DNA of 64,000 nt, from contig JBMNLN010000001.1 in NCBI GenBank assembly GCA_050952725.1, positions 930,001 to 994,000 of the forward strand, read 5' to 3'. How positions within the stretch are numbered: the first letter of the stretch is position 1; every line of letters begins with the position of its first letter. The position numbers and the translations under genes are program-made. Source of the stretch: JAQWCH01 sp050952725. GTDB lineage: Bacteria > Bacillota_I > Bacilli_A > RFN20 > CAG-826. The notes beneath the pieces were generated by a model. That model ran no database searches, had not been told where the DNA came from, and was given only the letters and a program-made list of their open reading frames with translations. Below are positions 53,765 through 61,657 of this stretch, piece by piece.

Positions 53765-53791
53765 AAAGTGGGAGAAAGTGGGACAAATGTT
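53765..53791 (+). promoter_or_regulatory. MraZ operator boxes
   Basis: Direct repeats AAAGTGG at 53765-53771 and 53775-53781, spaced by three bases, with a third weak copy in register (AAATGTT at 53785). Period is 10, one helical turn. This matches the AAAGTG-type boxes known for MraZ binding in Mollicutes. They lie at the start of transcription and overlap the mraZ start, fitting autoregulation. Confidence 0.8.
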
Positions 53792-54209
53792 TTTTGGAAC
53801 TTACCGGCATAACCTCGATCACAAAGGACGGATGGTCGTCCCGGCGAAATTTCGTCCGGTCCTGGGCAATCTGGCCTATATCATGCGTGGTTTTGAGGGC
53901 GCTTTGGAAGTTTACCACCCTTCGGCTTTCGAAAAGTTGTTAAGCGAGTTGGAAGAACTTCGTTTTACCGAACGGAGCGCGCGCGATTATATGCGGGCCC
54001 GTCTGGCGAGCGTGGTTGAAGTCGAAGTTGATGATCACGGGCGGATTACGCTTCCGACCAAGGTCTTAGAAACCTTTAAAATCGGAACCGCGGTGGTGAT
54101 TATCGGAGTCCAGCACCACTTTGAAATCTGGGATGCGACCGCTTGGGAGACTTACCAAGAGCGAGTTAACGCCCACTTAGAAGAGGTCGCTGATAGGCTG
54201 TATGAGTAA
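53787..54209 (+). CDS. mraZ: Transcriptional regulator MraZ
   Basis: DNA-binding regulator of the division cluster. About 140 residues from ATG 53787 (MFFGTYRHNLDHKGRMVVPAKFR), the family's usual start; a GTG nine bases earlier is less likely. Two SpoVT/AbrB-like halves: DHKGRMVVPAKFR and DDHGRITLPTKVLE. The last eight bases overlap rsmH. First gene of the cluster, behind its own binding boxes. Confidence 0.96.
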   Translation: MFFGTYRHNLDHKGRMVVPAKFRPVLGNLAYIMRGFEGALEVYHPSAFEKLLSELEELRFTERSARDYMRARLASVVEVEVDDHGRITLPTKVLETFKIGTAVVIIGVQHHFEIWDATAWETYQERVNAHLEEVADRLYE

Positions 54210-55137
54210 GCAGAAGAACTCATCCCACATTCCCGTCTTATTAGATGAAGTGCTCGAAGGATTAAATATTCGCACTCAAGGCATCTATGTCGATCTCACC
54301 ATTGGCCGCGCTGGTCATGGGAGTGAGATTTTAAAAAGAATCCCCGAAGGCATGCTCTATGGTTTTGACCAAGATCAAGAGGCGATTGTCGCCTCGGAGG
54401 CCGTCTTAAAGAAGATTGGGAATAACTTCTCCCTCGTCCACCGCAATTTCCATATCGCGGCAAATTATCTAGCGCGGATTGGGGTAACTGAAGTCGATGG
54501 GGTTCTAATTGACCTCGGCGTCTCTTCCCCCCAGTTGGATGTGCCTGAACGCGGTTTCTCCTATCACGAAGATGGACCGCTCGATATGCGGATGGATCAA
54601 GGGAGTCAGACGCTGACAGCGGCGACGATTGTCAATACTTATTCCTTGCATGAATTAGTCGCTATCTTCCGCGATTATGGTGAAGAAAAGTTCGCCTATT
54701 CAATTGCCAAAAACATTGTTGCTAGTCGAAAAAAACGACCGATTAACACCACCTTAGACTTGGTGGAAATCATCAAAAAAAGTCTCCCCGCCAAAGTTCT
54801 TGCTAAACCTGGTCATCCAGCGCGAAAAACCTTTCAAGCTTTGCGAATCGCGGTCAATGATGAATTGACGGTCTTAGAAGAAACCTTGGAGAGCATGCTT
54901 CCCCTGCTGAAGAAAAAAGGTCGCCTCGCGGTCATCTCCTTCCACTCTTTAGAAGATCGGATCGTGAAGCATTCCTTTAAAAAACTGGCGATGGTCGAAG
55001 GCAATAAACGCCTTCCCGAACAAGCCCCCGCTGCCTATCGGCTGGTGAATCGCAAAATCATCGTTCCGCGTGAACAAGAACTGATGCTCAATCCCCGCGC
55101 TAAAAGCGCCAAACTCCGGATTATCGAACGGATATAA
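54202..55137 (+). CDS. rsmH: 16S rRNA m4C1402 methyltransferase RsmH (MraW)
   Basis: N4-methylates C1402 in the ribosomal P site. 311 residues: HIPVLLDEVLEGL, DLTIGRAGHG (S-adenosylmethionine site, about 32-41), LIDLGVSSPQLD, ERGFSYHEDGPLDMRMD, and VISFHSLEDRIVKH near the C-terminus. Overlaps mraZ by 8 bases, the standard mraZ-mraW pair. Confidence 0.98.
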   Translation: MSKQKNSSHIPVLLDEVLEGLNIRTQGIYVDLTIGRAGHGSEILKRIPEGMLYGFDQDQEAIVASEAVLKKIGNNFSLVHRNFHIAANYLARIGVTEVDGVLIDLGVSSPQLDVPERGFSYHEDGPLDMRMDQGSQTLTAATIVNTYSLHELVAIFRDYGEEKFAYSIAKNIVASRKKRPINTTLDLVEIIKKSLPAKVLAKPGHPARKTFQALRIAVNDELTVLEETLESMLPLLKKKGRLAVISFHSLEDRIVKHSFKKLAMVEGNKRLPEQAPAAYRLVNRKIIVPREQELMLNPRAKSAKLRIIERI

Positions 55138-55156
55138 ATAAAAAAGGAGGTCCAAG

Positions 55157-55390
55157 ATGCGCGACAAACTGACGAAATTCAATCGCAATGCCCGTTATTA
55201 TCGGATGCGCAAAGGTTTACTTTCGCTTGCGGGCGTATTTTTGCTCGGCCTCGGCGTGGCCGTGCCGTTAGCCGCGAAAGCCCAAGCTGATGCGGCAGAT
55301 AAGATTTCCGAAACCACGAGTATCATTGAATCTTCCAGTAGTGAAACTACTTCCGATGGGGAAGTGGCGCCGGATTTCAACCTTGATTAA
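55157..55390 (+). CDS. Small membrane or secreted protein in the ftsL position
   Basis: 77 residues, not recognised. Basic N-terminus (DKLTKFNRNARYYRMRKG), hydrophobic segment about 21-43 (LLSLAGVFLLGLGVAVPLAA), then an AKAQA that could be a signal peptidase site and a 30-residue Ser/Glu/Thr tail. The RYYRMRKGLLSL part recalls the KxYKxGKxW-type export signal. It sits where ftsL normally follows rsmH, but there is no coiled coil, so it is not a normal FtsL. Excellent AAAAGGAGG site argues that it is real. The product is either a one-pass division protein or a tiny exported peptide. Confidence 0.75.
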   Translation: MRDKLTKFNRNARYYRMRKGLLSLAGVFLLGLGVAVPLAAKAQADAADKISETTSIIESSSSETTSDGEVAPDFNLD

Positions 55391-55432
55391 ATACGAATGT
55401 TGATCGTCCCCCCTTTTCAACCTTCGTTTTAA

Positions 55433-55470
55433 TAACGGGCCCAGGACCCCTCCATGGGCCCGTTACTTTA
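55433..55470 (+). terminator. Strong hairpin after the mraZ operon
   Basis: Perfect 11-bp stem TAACGGGCCCA / TGGGCCCGTTA with an 11-base loop; only a short T-poor tail (CTTTATAT), so termination may be partial. Confidence 0.7.
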
Positions 55471-55535
55471 TATCAGAAGAGGAAAAACAAGCGGGAATCA
55501 CATCAAAATTCCCAAGATTTATTCCCCTTTCGTCA

Positions 55536-55564
55536 TTGTAAAGAGTAGATACATTCTTTATAAT
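55536..55564 (+). promoter_or_regulatory. Promoter of ftsA-ftsZ
   Basis: TTGTAA (55536-55541), 17-base spacer, TATAAT (55559-55564); start of transcription about 55571, 20 bases before the ftsA ATG. Confidence 0.8.
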
Positions 55565-55590
55565 TAATAGTGATTTACTTGACTTATTTT

Positions 55591-56793
55591 ATGAAAGAAC
55601 CGATTATCGCCCTTGATTTTGGCGGCTCCCACTTAAAACTCGTCATCGGTTATGTCCTCGACCACCGTCCTTTTGTTTTGTATGCAGCGCAAGCTCCATT
55701 GCATCAGGCGATTGTGCACGGGCAAATTGAAGACCGCGAGCAAGTGATGGCCACCTTAAAAGAATTGTTGGTCACCACGGAGAAAAACACGGGACTGAAA
55801 ATTGAAAAAGTCATCTTTGCTCTTCCCGCGTTTGGTCTGCAAGTCTTCGATTCTTTAAAAGAGACGAGCACCGTGGCCAATGATGATACGGTTAAACGCA
55901 ATGATATCACCAATCTCCTGGGCATGATGCGCAAGGAGATCATCGATATCAATTCCCAAATTGTCGCGATTGTGCCTGAGATTTATACGATTGTCGATAA
56001 TGGCTTCCAATATGATGTGCCGCCACTTGGGGAGAAAGCTAACGCGATTCGCCTCCACGCTAAAGTCCATACTTTAAGCAAGCAAGTCGTCGATGATTAT
56101 GAGAGTATTCTCGAAGAAGTCGGCTTAAAGTTAGAAAAGCATTTCATCGATCAGTATGTCTTAGGAAGATTGCTGGAAATCGATCCGGAAGCCCCAAAGA
56201 AATTTCTCCTCGTCGATATCGGACACGATATCACCCATGTCAGTTTCTTCGCCCATAAGCAAATTTATTCCTCCCCTTTCTTTCGCATGGGTGGGGTGGA
56301 TTTAACTAAGCAAATCAGCGAGCATTTTGCCATAACCCCGAGTCAGGCGCAGGAATTAAAGCGACTCTACGGTTATGATACGCGGGTTTTAACGTTTAAA
56401 CCGCCGATTTTTAAAGTTGAAGATGAAGCCGGAAAAACCACGGCCTACAAACTCGATGATTTCCGTCGCGTCGTCAAGGAGGAATTGGAAAAATTCTACG
56501 CTGAATTAAGCGCCAGTTTATCCTTAATTGAACAGGAACAAGCTAACTTTGATGAAATTCGCACTTTGCCGATCATCCTCACCGGAGGCGGCAGTGCCCT
56601 CGCCGGTTTAAGCGAATTCCTGCGCGAAAAACTCCCGACTCGCACTTTTAAACCCTGGGTGTTTAACTGTCTAGGAGCGCGCGATCCAGCGTTTGGGATT
56701 TGTCTAGGGTTAATTAAAGTTTATGATGAATATGTGACGACCATTGTCGATGAGCGCACCTATGTCCCCCCGGTGACTAGGGAAGCGCGGTAG
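55591..56793 (+). CDS. ftsA: Cell division protein FtsA (divergent)
   Basis: Actin-like membrane tether of FtsZ. About 400 residues from ATG 55591 (MKEPIIALDFGGSHLKLVIG); a GTG at 55570 coincides with the predicted transcript start. No ribosome site is visible before either. FtsA features: phosphate-1 IIALDFGGSHLKL, FALPAFGLQ, the 1C-domain replacement (EIYTIVDNG), phosphate-2 LLVDIGHDITHVSFF, and adenosine motif PIILTGGGSALAGLSEFL. Sequence is divergent, and the usual C-terminal amphipathic membrane helix is not evident: it ends YVPPVTREAR. Adjacent to ftsZ, stop and start sharing one base. Confidence 0.87.
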   Translation: MKEPIIALDFGGSHLKLVIGYVLDHRPFVLYAAQAPLHQAIVHGQIEDREQVMATLKELLVTTEKNTGLKIEKVIFALPAFGLQVFDSLKETSTVANDDTVKRNDITNLLGMMRKEIIDINSQIVAIVPEIYTIVDNGFQYDVPPLGEKANAIRLHAKVHTLSKQVVDDYESILEEVGLKLEKHFIDQYVLGRLLEIDPEAPKKFLLVDIGHDITHVSFFAHKQIYSSPFFRMGGVDLTKQISEHFAITPSQAQELKRLYGYDTRVLTFKPPIFKVEDEAGKTTAYKLDDFRRVVKEELEKFYAELSASLSLIEQEQANFDEIRTLPIILTGGGSALAGLSEFLREKLPTRTFKPWVFNCLGARDPAFGICLGLIKVYDEYVTTIVDERTYVPPVTREAR

Positions 56794-57986
56794 TGAAGAT
56801 CGAAGCGAAAGTAGAGGAAATGATGATGCGCGAATTAAACGGAGAATACTTGAGCAATCCGCATAATTACACCGGACCCAATGCTGATTTGGATAATTTT
56901 GAGCCGGTGGCAAATATTGTCGTCATCGGGGTTGGCGGGGCGGGAAATAACGCGGTCAATCGGATGATTGATGATGATATTCGCAATGTCACCTTTTGGG
57001 TGGCAAACACCGATAAACAAGCCCTTGCGACCTCTAGAGCCCGCAATCGCTTAGTCTTAGGAGAAGAAATCACCCAAGGCTTAGGCGCCGGGGGTGACCC
57101 CGCCGTCGGTCGAGATGCGGCACTGCATTCGAAAGAACAACTAGAAAAAATCGTCAAAGGGGCCGATTTAGTCTTTATCGCCGCGGGAATGGGGGGCGGG
57201 ACTGGCACAGGCGCGGCACCGATTATCGCCGATATCGCCAAAAGAGCCGGAGCGTTAACGATTGCGATTGTCACCCGTCCGTTTGGATTTGAAGGCAAAA
57301 TCCGCACGGCGAATTCGGTCGAAGGTTTAAATAACTTAAAAGATGTCGTCGATTCAATCATCGTCGTCAGCAATGACAAATTATTAATGGTCAACGGGAA
57401 CGCGCCGATTAGCGAAGCGTTTTCCGCCTCGGATAAAGTGCTGGCCCAATCAGTCAAAACCGTGGTTGATTTAATCTTGCTCCCCGCGGTCATCAATTTA
57501 GACTATGCGGATGTCCGTAACACCTTAAAAGATTCGGGGATCGCCCTGATTGGTTTTGGTGAAGGCACAGGGCCGAACAAGGCGGTTGAAGCGGCGCAAA
57601 ATGCGGTTAATTCGCCCCTGTTAGAAGCGGCGCTGACCGGAGCGAGAAAAGCGATTATCTCGGTCACGTGTGGTAAGACCGTTTCCCTTTATGAAGCCCA
57701 AGATACCGTCTATAAGATCATCGAAACCGCGGGTAATGACCTCGATATCAAATTCGGAGTTTCGATTAACTCTTATCTCGATGACCAAATCCTCGTCTCG
57801 GTCATCGCTTCCGATTTTAAAGAAGAATATGACTTTACCGCAATTCCGACGGTGACGGGTCCGATTCGCCCGCGGGTGGAGGAAATTTTAACCCCCGTAA
57901 TCAATGAAGAAGAGACTACTCCTGAAGAGGATATTCTGCCCGATTTCTTAAAAAACATCATTGAAAACGAAGATCAATCGTTTTAG
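56793..57986 (+). CDS. ftsZ: Cell division protein FtsZ
   Basis: Tubulin-like GTPase forming the division ring. 397 residues from GTG 56793; ATG 56823 or 56829 (after GAGG) are alternatives. Motifs: VIGVGGAGNNAVNRM, tubulin signature GMGGGTGTGAAP, TRPFGFEGK, and T7-loop region NLDYADVRNTL. The end DILPDFLKNIIENEDQSF contains a recognisable C-terminal peptide (PDFLKN-like) that normally binds FtsA and EzrA, both encoded here. No clear terminator follows; the gap to ileS holds the T-box. Confidence 0.97.
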   Translation: MKIEAKVEEMMMRELNGEYLSNPHNYTGPNADLDNFEPVANIVVIGVGGAGNNAVNRMIDDDIRNVTFWVANTDKQALATSRARNRLVLGEEITQGLGAGGDPAVGRDAALHSKEQLEKIVKGADLVFIAAGMGGGTGTGAAPIIADIAKRAGALTIAIVTRPFGFEGKIRTANSVEGLNNLKDVVDSIIVVSNDKLLMVNGNAPISEAFSASDKVLAQSVKTVVDLILLPAVINLDYADVRNTLKDSGIALIGFGEGTGPNKAVEAAQNAVNSPLLEAALTGARKAIISVTCGKTVSLYEAQDTVYKIIETAGNDLDIKFGVSINSYLDDQILVSVIASDFKEEYDFTAIPTVTGPIRPRVEEILTPVINEEETTPEEDILPDFLKNIIENEDQSF

Positions 57987-58055
57987 CGATTTTCTTTTTT
58001 AATGACTAGTTATGAGCGGTGACTATTTTCGAATTATTACCTATAAATATGAAAC

Positions 58056-58073
58056 GCTGTCACGCTGTCACGC
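58056..58073 (+). repeat. Short tandem repeat upstream of ileS promoter
   Basis: CGCTGTCA occurs twice in tandem, followed by CGC, ending five bases before the -35 element. Possible operator or chance. Confidence 0.5.
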
Positions 58074-58077
58074 ACAT

Positions 58078-58106
58078 TTGCTTAATCGAGCAATTCCGCG
58101 TATAAT
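58078..58106 (+). promoter_or_regulatory. Promoter of ileS-lspA-rluD
   Basis: TTGCTT (58078-58083), 17-base spacer, TATAAT (58101-58106). Confidence 0.8.
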
Positions 58107-58112
58107 CTTATC

Positions 58113-58352
58113 GTCTTAAGAACCGATCATCGAAGACAGGTGGCGATCTTATCTCCCTTCCTAGCGAGTGAAGTTTGGTGCAAGTTCACAAGGGACCGAT
58201 TAGCCATATCCCTTCGTAGGGTCCTTCGGAAAAATGCAGTAAGAAGGAACGCTTCACTCCCGTTAACGAGTCATGAGTGCTTAAAAACTTTCTTTTAAGA
58301 AGTAAGGTGGTACCGCGCGCCGCGTCCTTATCACGGAGTGGCGTTTTCTTTT
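58113..58352 (+). ncRNA. T-box leader of ileS (isoleucine specifier)
   Basis: T-box core AAGGTGGTACCGCG at 58304-58317, followed by terminator CGCC...GGCG ending in TTTTCTTTT (to 58352). In stem I, GATTAGCC places ATT (58199-58201) as specifier followed by A, beside a GCC that can pair with GGC on the 5' side; an ATC at 58208-58210 is the alternative. Both codons are Ile, in agreement with the downstream gene. Confidence 0.88.
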
Positions 58353-58368
58353 ATTGGAGGTCGAAGAT

Positions 58369-61095
58369 ATGGAATTAAAAAACACATTATTAATGCCGAA
58401 AACCCAGTTTGAAATGCGGGGCAATCTCGCGAGAAAAGAACCGGTCATGGTGCAAAAATGGCAAGATGAGAACTTGTATTTTTTGATGAACAAGCGCCGG
58501 GAACATGCACCGACCTTCGTCCTTCATGATGGACCTCCATACGCCAATGGCAATATCCACTGCGGACATATGTTAAACCGCATCTTAAAAGACTTTATCG
58601 TTCGATATAAAAACATGGCAGGCTTTTATACCCCTTTTACTTTTGGTTGGGATACCCATGGACTGCCAATCGAAAATAAAGTCACCGCCTCTGGGGTTGA
58701 CCGGAAACTCACCCCGATTTCCACATTTCGCGAACTCTGTGGAAAATACGCTAAAGAACAAGTCGCTATTCAAAAGGAACAAATTCGCCGTTTAGGATGT
58801 CTTGGCGATTATGATAAACCGTATTTGACTTTAGATAAAGCCTATGAAGCTGATCAACTCCGCGTCTTTAAGAAGATGGCTCTTGATGGTCTCATCTATA
58901 AAGGTAAAAAACCTGTCTACTGGTCGCCATCGAGTGAATCGGCCCTAGCCGAAGCCGAAATTGAATACCAAGATGTTTCTTCCCCCTCCATTTATGTGGC
59001 TTTTAAAGTCGCCGATACGAGAAAACATCCGTTTCCAGCCGATACCGCCTTTGTGATTTGGACGACCACGCCCTGGACCTTACCCGCCAACTTGGCGATT
59101 GCGGTTCATCCGGATTTTACTTATGGCCTTTATCAAACGCCGCTAGGGCATTTAATTCTCTTACCCGATTTAGTTGAAACGGTGATGCAAGATCTTCATG
59201 TAACCGCATATCAACTCGTTTCGACATTCAAGGGGCAAACCTTAGAAAACTTAGAAGCCAAGCATCCTTTTTATGCGCGCACTTCGCGAATATTACTCGG
59301 GACCCATGTCACCGCCGAATCGGGAACGGGTTTAGTGCATACCGCCCCTGGTCATGGTGAAGATGACTTTATCATCGGACAAAAATACGGCCTTGATGTG
59401 CTTTGCCCGGTGGATGAACACGGCATAATGACCAAAGAAGCTGGTCCAAGACTTGCTGGTCTAACTTACGAGGAAGCCAATGACGAAGTTTTAAAGATTT
59501 TACGCGAAAAAGGCTTGCTTTTAGCAGAGAAAACCTTAGTTCATAGTTATCCCCATGACTGGCGCACACATCTACCCGTAATCTTTCGGGCCACACCGCA
59601 ATGGTTCTGTTCGATTGAAAAAATAAAAGCACAACTCTTAAAAAATGTCGATGATGTCACTTGGATCCCATCTTGGGGGAAAAAGCGCATGGAAAACATG
59701 ATTAAAGACCGTTACGACTGGTGTATCTCGCGGCAACGAGTCTGGGGGGTGCCAATTCCGATTATCTACACAGAAGATCAAACCCCGATTATCGAAGCCG
59801 AAGTCTTCGATCATATTATCGGCTTAGTCGAACAATATGGCAGCAATATCTGGTTTGAAAAAGCAGCGAAAGATTTACTGCCCAAAGGTTATACCCATCC
59901 TTTATCCCCCAATGGTAAATTCACCAAAGAAAAGGATATCATGGATGTCTGGTTTGATTCGGGAAGTTCGGCTTTACATGTGATTAAAAATGCCGGGCTG
60001 CCTTTCCCATCTGATTTATATTTAGAAGGCAATGACCAGTATCGTGGCTGGTTTAACTCTTCGTTAGTGATTTCCAGTGCAATTACCGGCCTTCCGCCTT
60101 ATAAGGCGGTGTTAAGTCACGGCTTTGTCCTTGATGAAAATTGGGCGAAGATGTCCAAATCACAAGGAAATGGCATTGATCCATTAAAAATTGCCAACGC
60201 CTACGGCAGTGATATTTTGCGCCTTTGGGCGGCGAGTATCGATTATCAATCCGATGTCCGCATCTCCGAGGCGATTATCGCGCAAACTGCGGAAACTTAT
60301 CGCAAAATCCGCAACACCTTAAAATTTATCCTCGGGAATTTAGCAGTTACTCCCGAAACTGTGTTTACCCTTCAAGACGTTACTTATTCGTTATTTGATC
60401 GCTTCGTACTCAATCAATTGCAAGTTGTGACCGATCAAGCCTTAGCCGCCTATGAAAACTACGCCTTTAACACGGTTTTAAGCTTGGTGACGAATTTTAT
60501 CGTCACCGATCTATCCGCGCTTTATCTCGATTACGCTAAAGATATTCTCTATTGTGAAAGTGCCAAGAGCCAAGTGCGGATCGGAGTAATCCATACGCTT
60601 AATCGCATCTTTGATACCTTGATTCGCCTGCTTAATCCGATCCTTTGCTTTACTTGTGAAGAAGCTTATCGAGCCTTAAACCGCCAAGACTTATTAACTA
60701 GTCCGCAACTTTTAGATATGGTGCAAACTGGTCCCGTCGATGAAAAATTAACGGAACTCTATCAGAGTTTTTTGCTCTTGCGTGATCAAGTCTATAAAGC
60801 CTTAGAAGAAGCCCGTCAACAAGGTTTAATCGGTTCTTCCTTAGAAGCCGAAGTTCACATCAAAGTCGGTGATGAGGCCTTACATCAGGTTTTAACAAGT
60901 TTAACTGCCACCGAATTAGCCCGACTTTTTATCGTTTCCAAAGCGACTTTGACGACCTCAGAAGATTTGACGATTAAAAAAGCAACTGGTAGCAAATGCG
61001 ACCGTTGTTGGAACTATAAAGATGATGTAACTGTTTACGAAGATTTCAATTTATGTGCGCGGTGCGCCCAGGTGATTCATGAAGATTATCAATAG
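58369..61095 (+). CDS. ileS: Isoleucyl-tRNA synthetase
   Basis: Class I synthetase, about 908 residues from ATG 58369 (TGGAGG site 8 bases before; a TTG 15 bases earlier is rejected). HIGH region HDGPPYANGNIHCGH, editing (CP1) domain with TTTPWTLPANLA and GTGLVHTAPGHGEDD, WFDSGSSALHV, KMSKS in WAKMSKSQGNGIDP, anticodon-binding region, and a C-terminal zinc finger CDRCWNYKDD..CARC. Followed by lspA, as in many Firmicutes (ileS-lspA-rluD). Confidence 0.98.
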   Translation: MELKNTLLMPKTQFEMRGNLARKEPVMVQKWQDENLYFLMNKRREHAPTFVLHDGPPYANGNIHCGHMLNRILKDFIVRYKNMAGFYTPFTFGWDTHGLPIENKVTASGVDRKLTPISTFRELCGKYAKEQVAIQKEQIRRLGCLGDYDKPYLTLDKAYEADQLRVFKKMALDGLIYKGKKPVYWSPSSESALAEAEIEYQDVSSPSIYVAFKVADTRKHPFPADTAFVIWTTTPWTLPANLAIAVHPDFTYGLYQTPLGHLILLPDLVETVMQDLHVTAYQLVSTFKGQTLENLEAKHPFYARTSRILLGTHVTAESGTGLVHTAPGHGEDDFIIGQKYGLDVLCPVDEHGIMTKEAGPRLAGLTYEEANDEVLKILREKGLLLAEKTLVHSYPHDWRTHLPVIFRATPQWFCSIEKIKAQLLKNVDDVTWIPSWGKKRMENMIKDRYDWCISRQRVWGVPIPIIYTEDQTPIIEAEVFDHIIGLVEQYGSNIWFEKAAKDLLPKGYTHPLSPNGKFTKEKDIMDVWFDSGSSALHVIKNAGLPFPSDLYLEGNDQYRGWFNSSLVISSAITGLPPYKAVLSHGFVLDENWAKMSKSQGNGIDPLKIANAYGSDILRLWAASIDYQSDVRISEAIIAQTAETYRKIRNTLKFILGNLAVTPETVFTLQDVTYSLFDRFVLNQLQVVTDQALAAYENYAFNTVLSLVTNFIVTDLSALYLDYAKDILYCESAKSQVRIGVIHTLNRIFDTLIRLLNPILCFTCEEAYRALNRQDLLTSPQLLDMVQTGPVDEKLTELYQSFLLLRDQVYKALEEARQQGLIGSSLEAEVHIKVGDEALHQVLTSLTATELARLFIVSKATLTTSEDLTIKKATGSKCDRCWNYKDDVTVYEDFNLCARCAQVIHEDYQ

Positions 61096-61657
61096 AGAAA
61101 AGATCAAAGCCGGCTTATTGAGCTTTTATCCTTTAATTCCCCTACTAATCCTCCTCGATCAAGTCAGCAAATACTTTGCCAAAAGAGATAATGTCAATTT
61201 AAGCATTATCAAGACGAAGTATTTCGGCTTCAGTTTTCGTTTTACCGAAAATCAAGGCGCGGCTTGGTCGATTCTTTCCGGACAGTTGGTCTTGTTAGCG
61301 ATTATTTCTTTGGTGGCCGCCGTGGCGATGATCACCTATCGCATATACGCCCGTAAGAAACTGACTACTCTTGCTAAGGCCACTTGGGCGCTTTTAATCG
61401 GAGGAACGATCGGCAATCTAATCGACCGCGCTTTTTTTAAAAATGGCGTGATTGATTTTATCTCTTTCCGCTTTGGCGAAACGTATTATTTCCCGACTTT
61501 TAATATTGCCGACATGTGTTTAGTCATTGGGGTAATCGCCTTATTACTCTTAATGGCTTTTGGTCGAGATATTAAAAAACCTGAAAACTTAATTACCGTA
61601 ACTAAAACCCCAACCGAAGATTCTTCCAGTAAAGAAGATGTCTCCTCAAAGGAATAG
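61079..61657 (+). CDS. lspA: Lipoprotein signal peptidase
   Basis: Cuts lipoprotein signal peptides before the lipidated Cys, in the membrane. 192 residues, four membrane segments. Motifs: LLDQVSKYFAKR, TENQGAAWSIL, IGGTIGNLIDRAFF with first catalytic Asp, and YYFPTFNIADMCLVIG with the second. Ser/Lys/Glu tail at the C-terminus. Starts 17 bases inside the end of ileS. Its clients in this window include NupN and the endonuclease I lipoprotein. Confidence 0.96.
   Translation: MKIINREKIKAGLLSFYPLIPLLILLDQVSKYFAKRDNVNLSIIKTKYFGFSFRFTENQGAAWSILSGQLVLLAIISLVAAVAMITYRIYARKKLTTLAKATWALLIGGTIGNLIDRAFFKNGVIDFISFRFGETYYFPTFNIADMCLVIGVIALLLLMAFGRDIKKPENLITVTKTPTEDSSSKEDVSSKE

Noticed and set aside
56867..57496. 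209-residue minus-strand frame inside ftsZ
   Set aside because: Shadow of the strongly conserved FtsZ GTPase region; low-complexity composition and no start signals.
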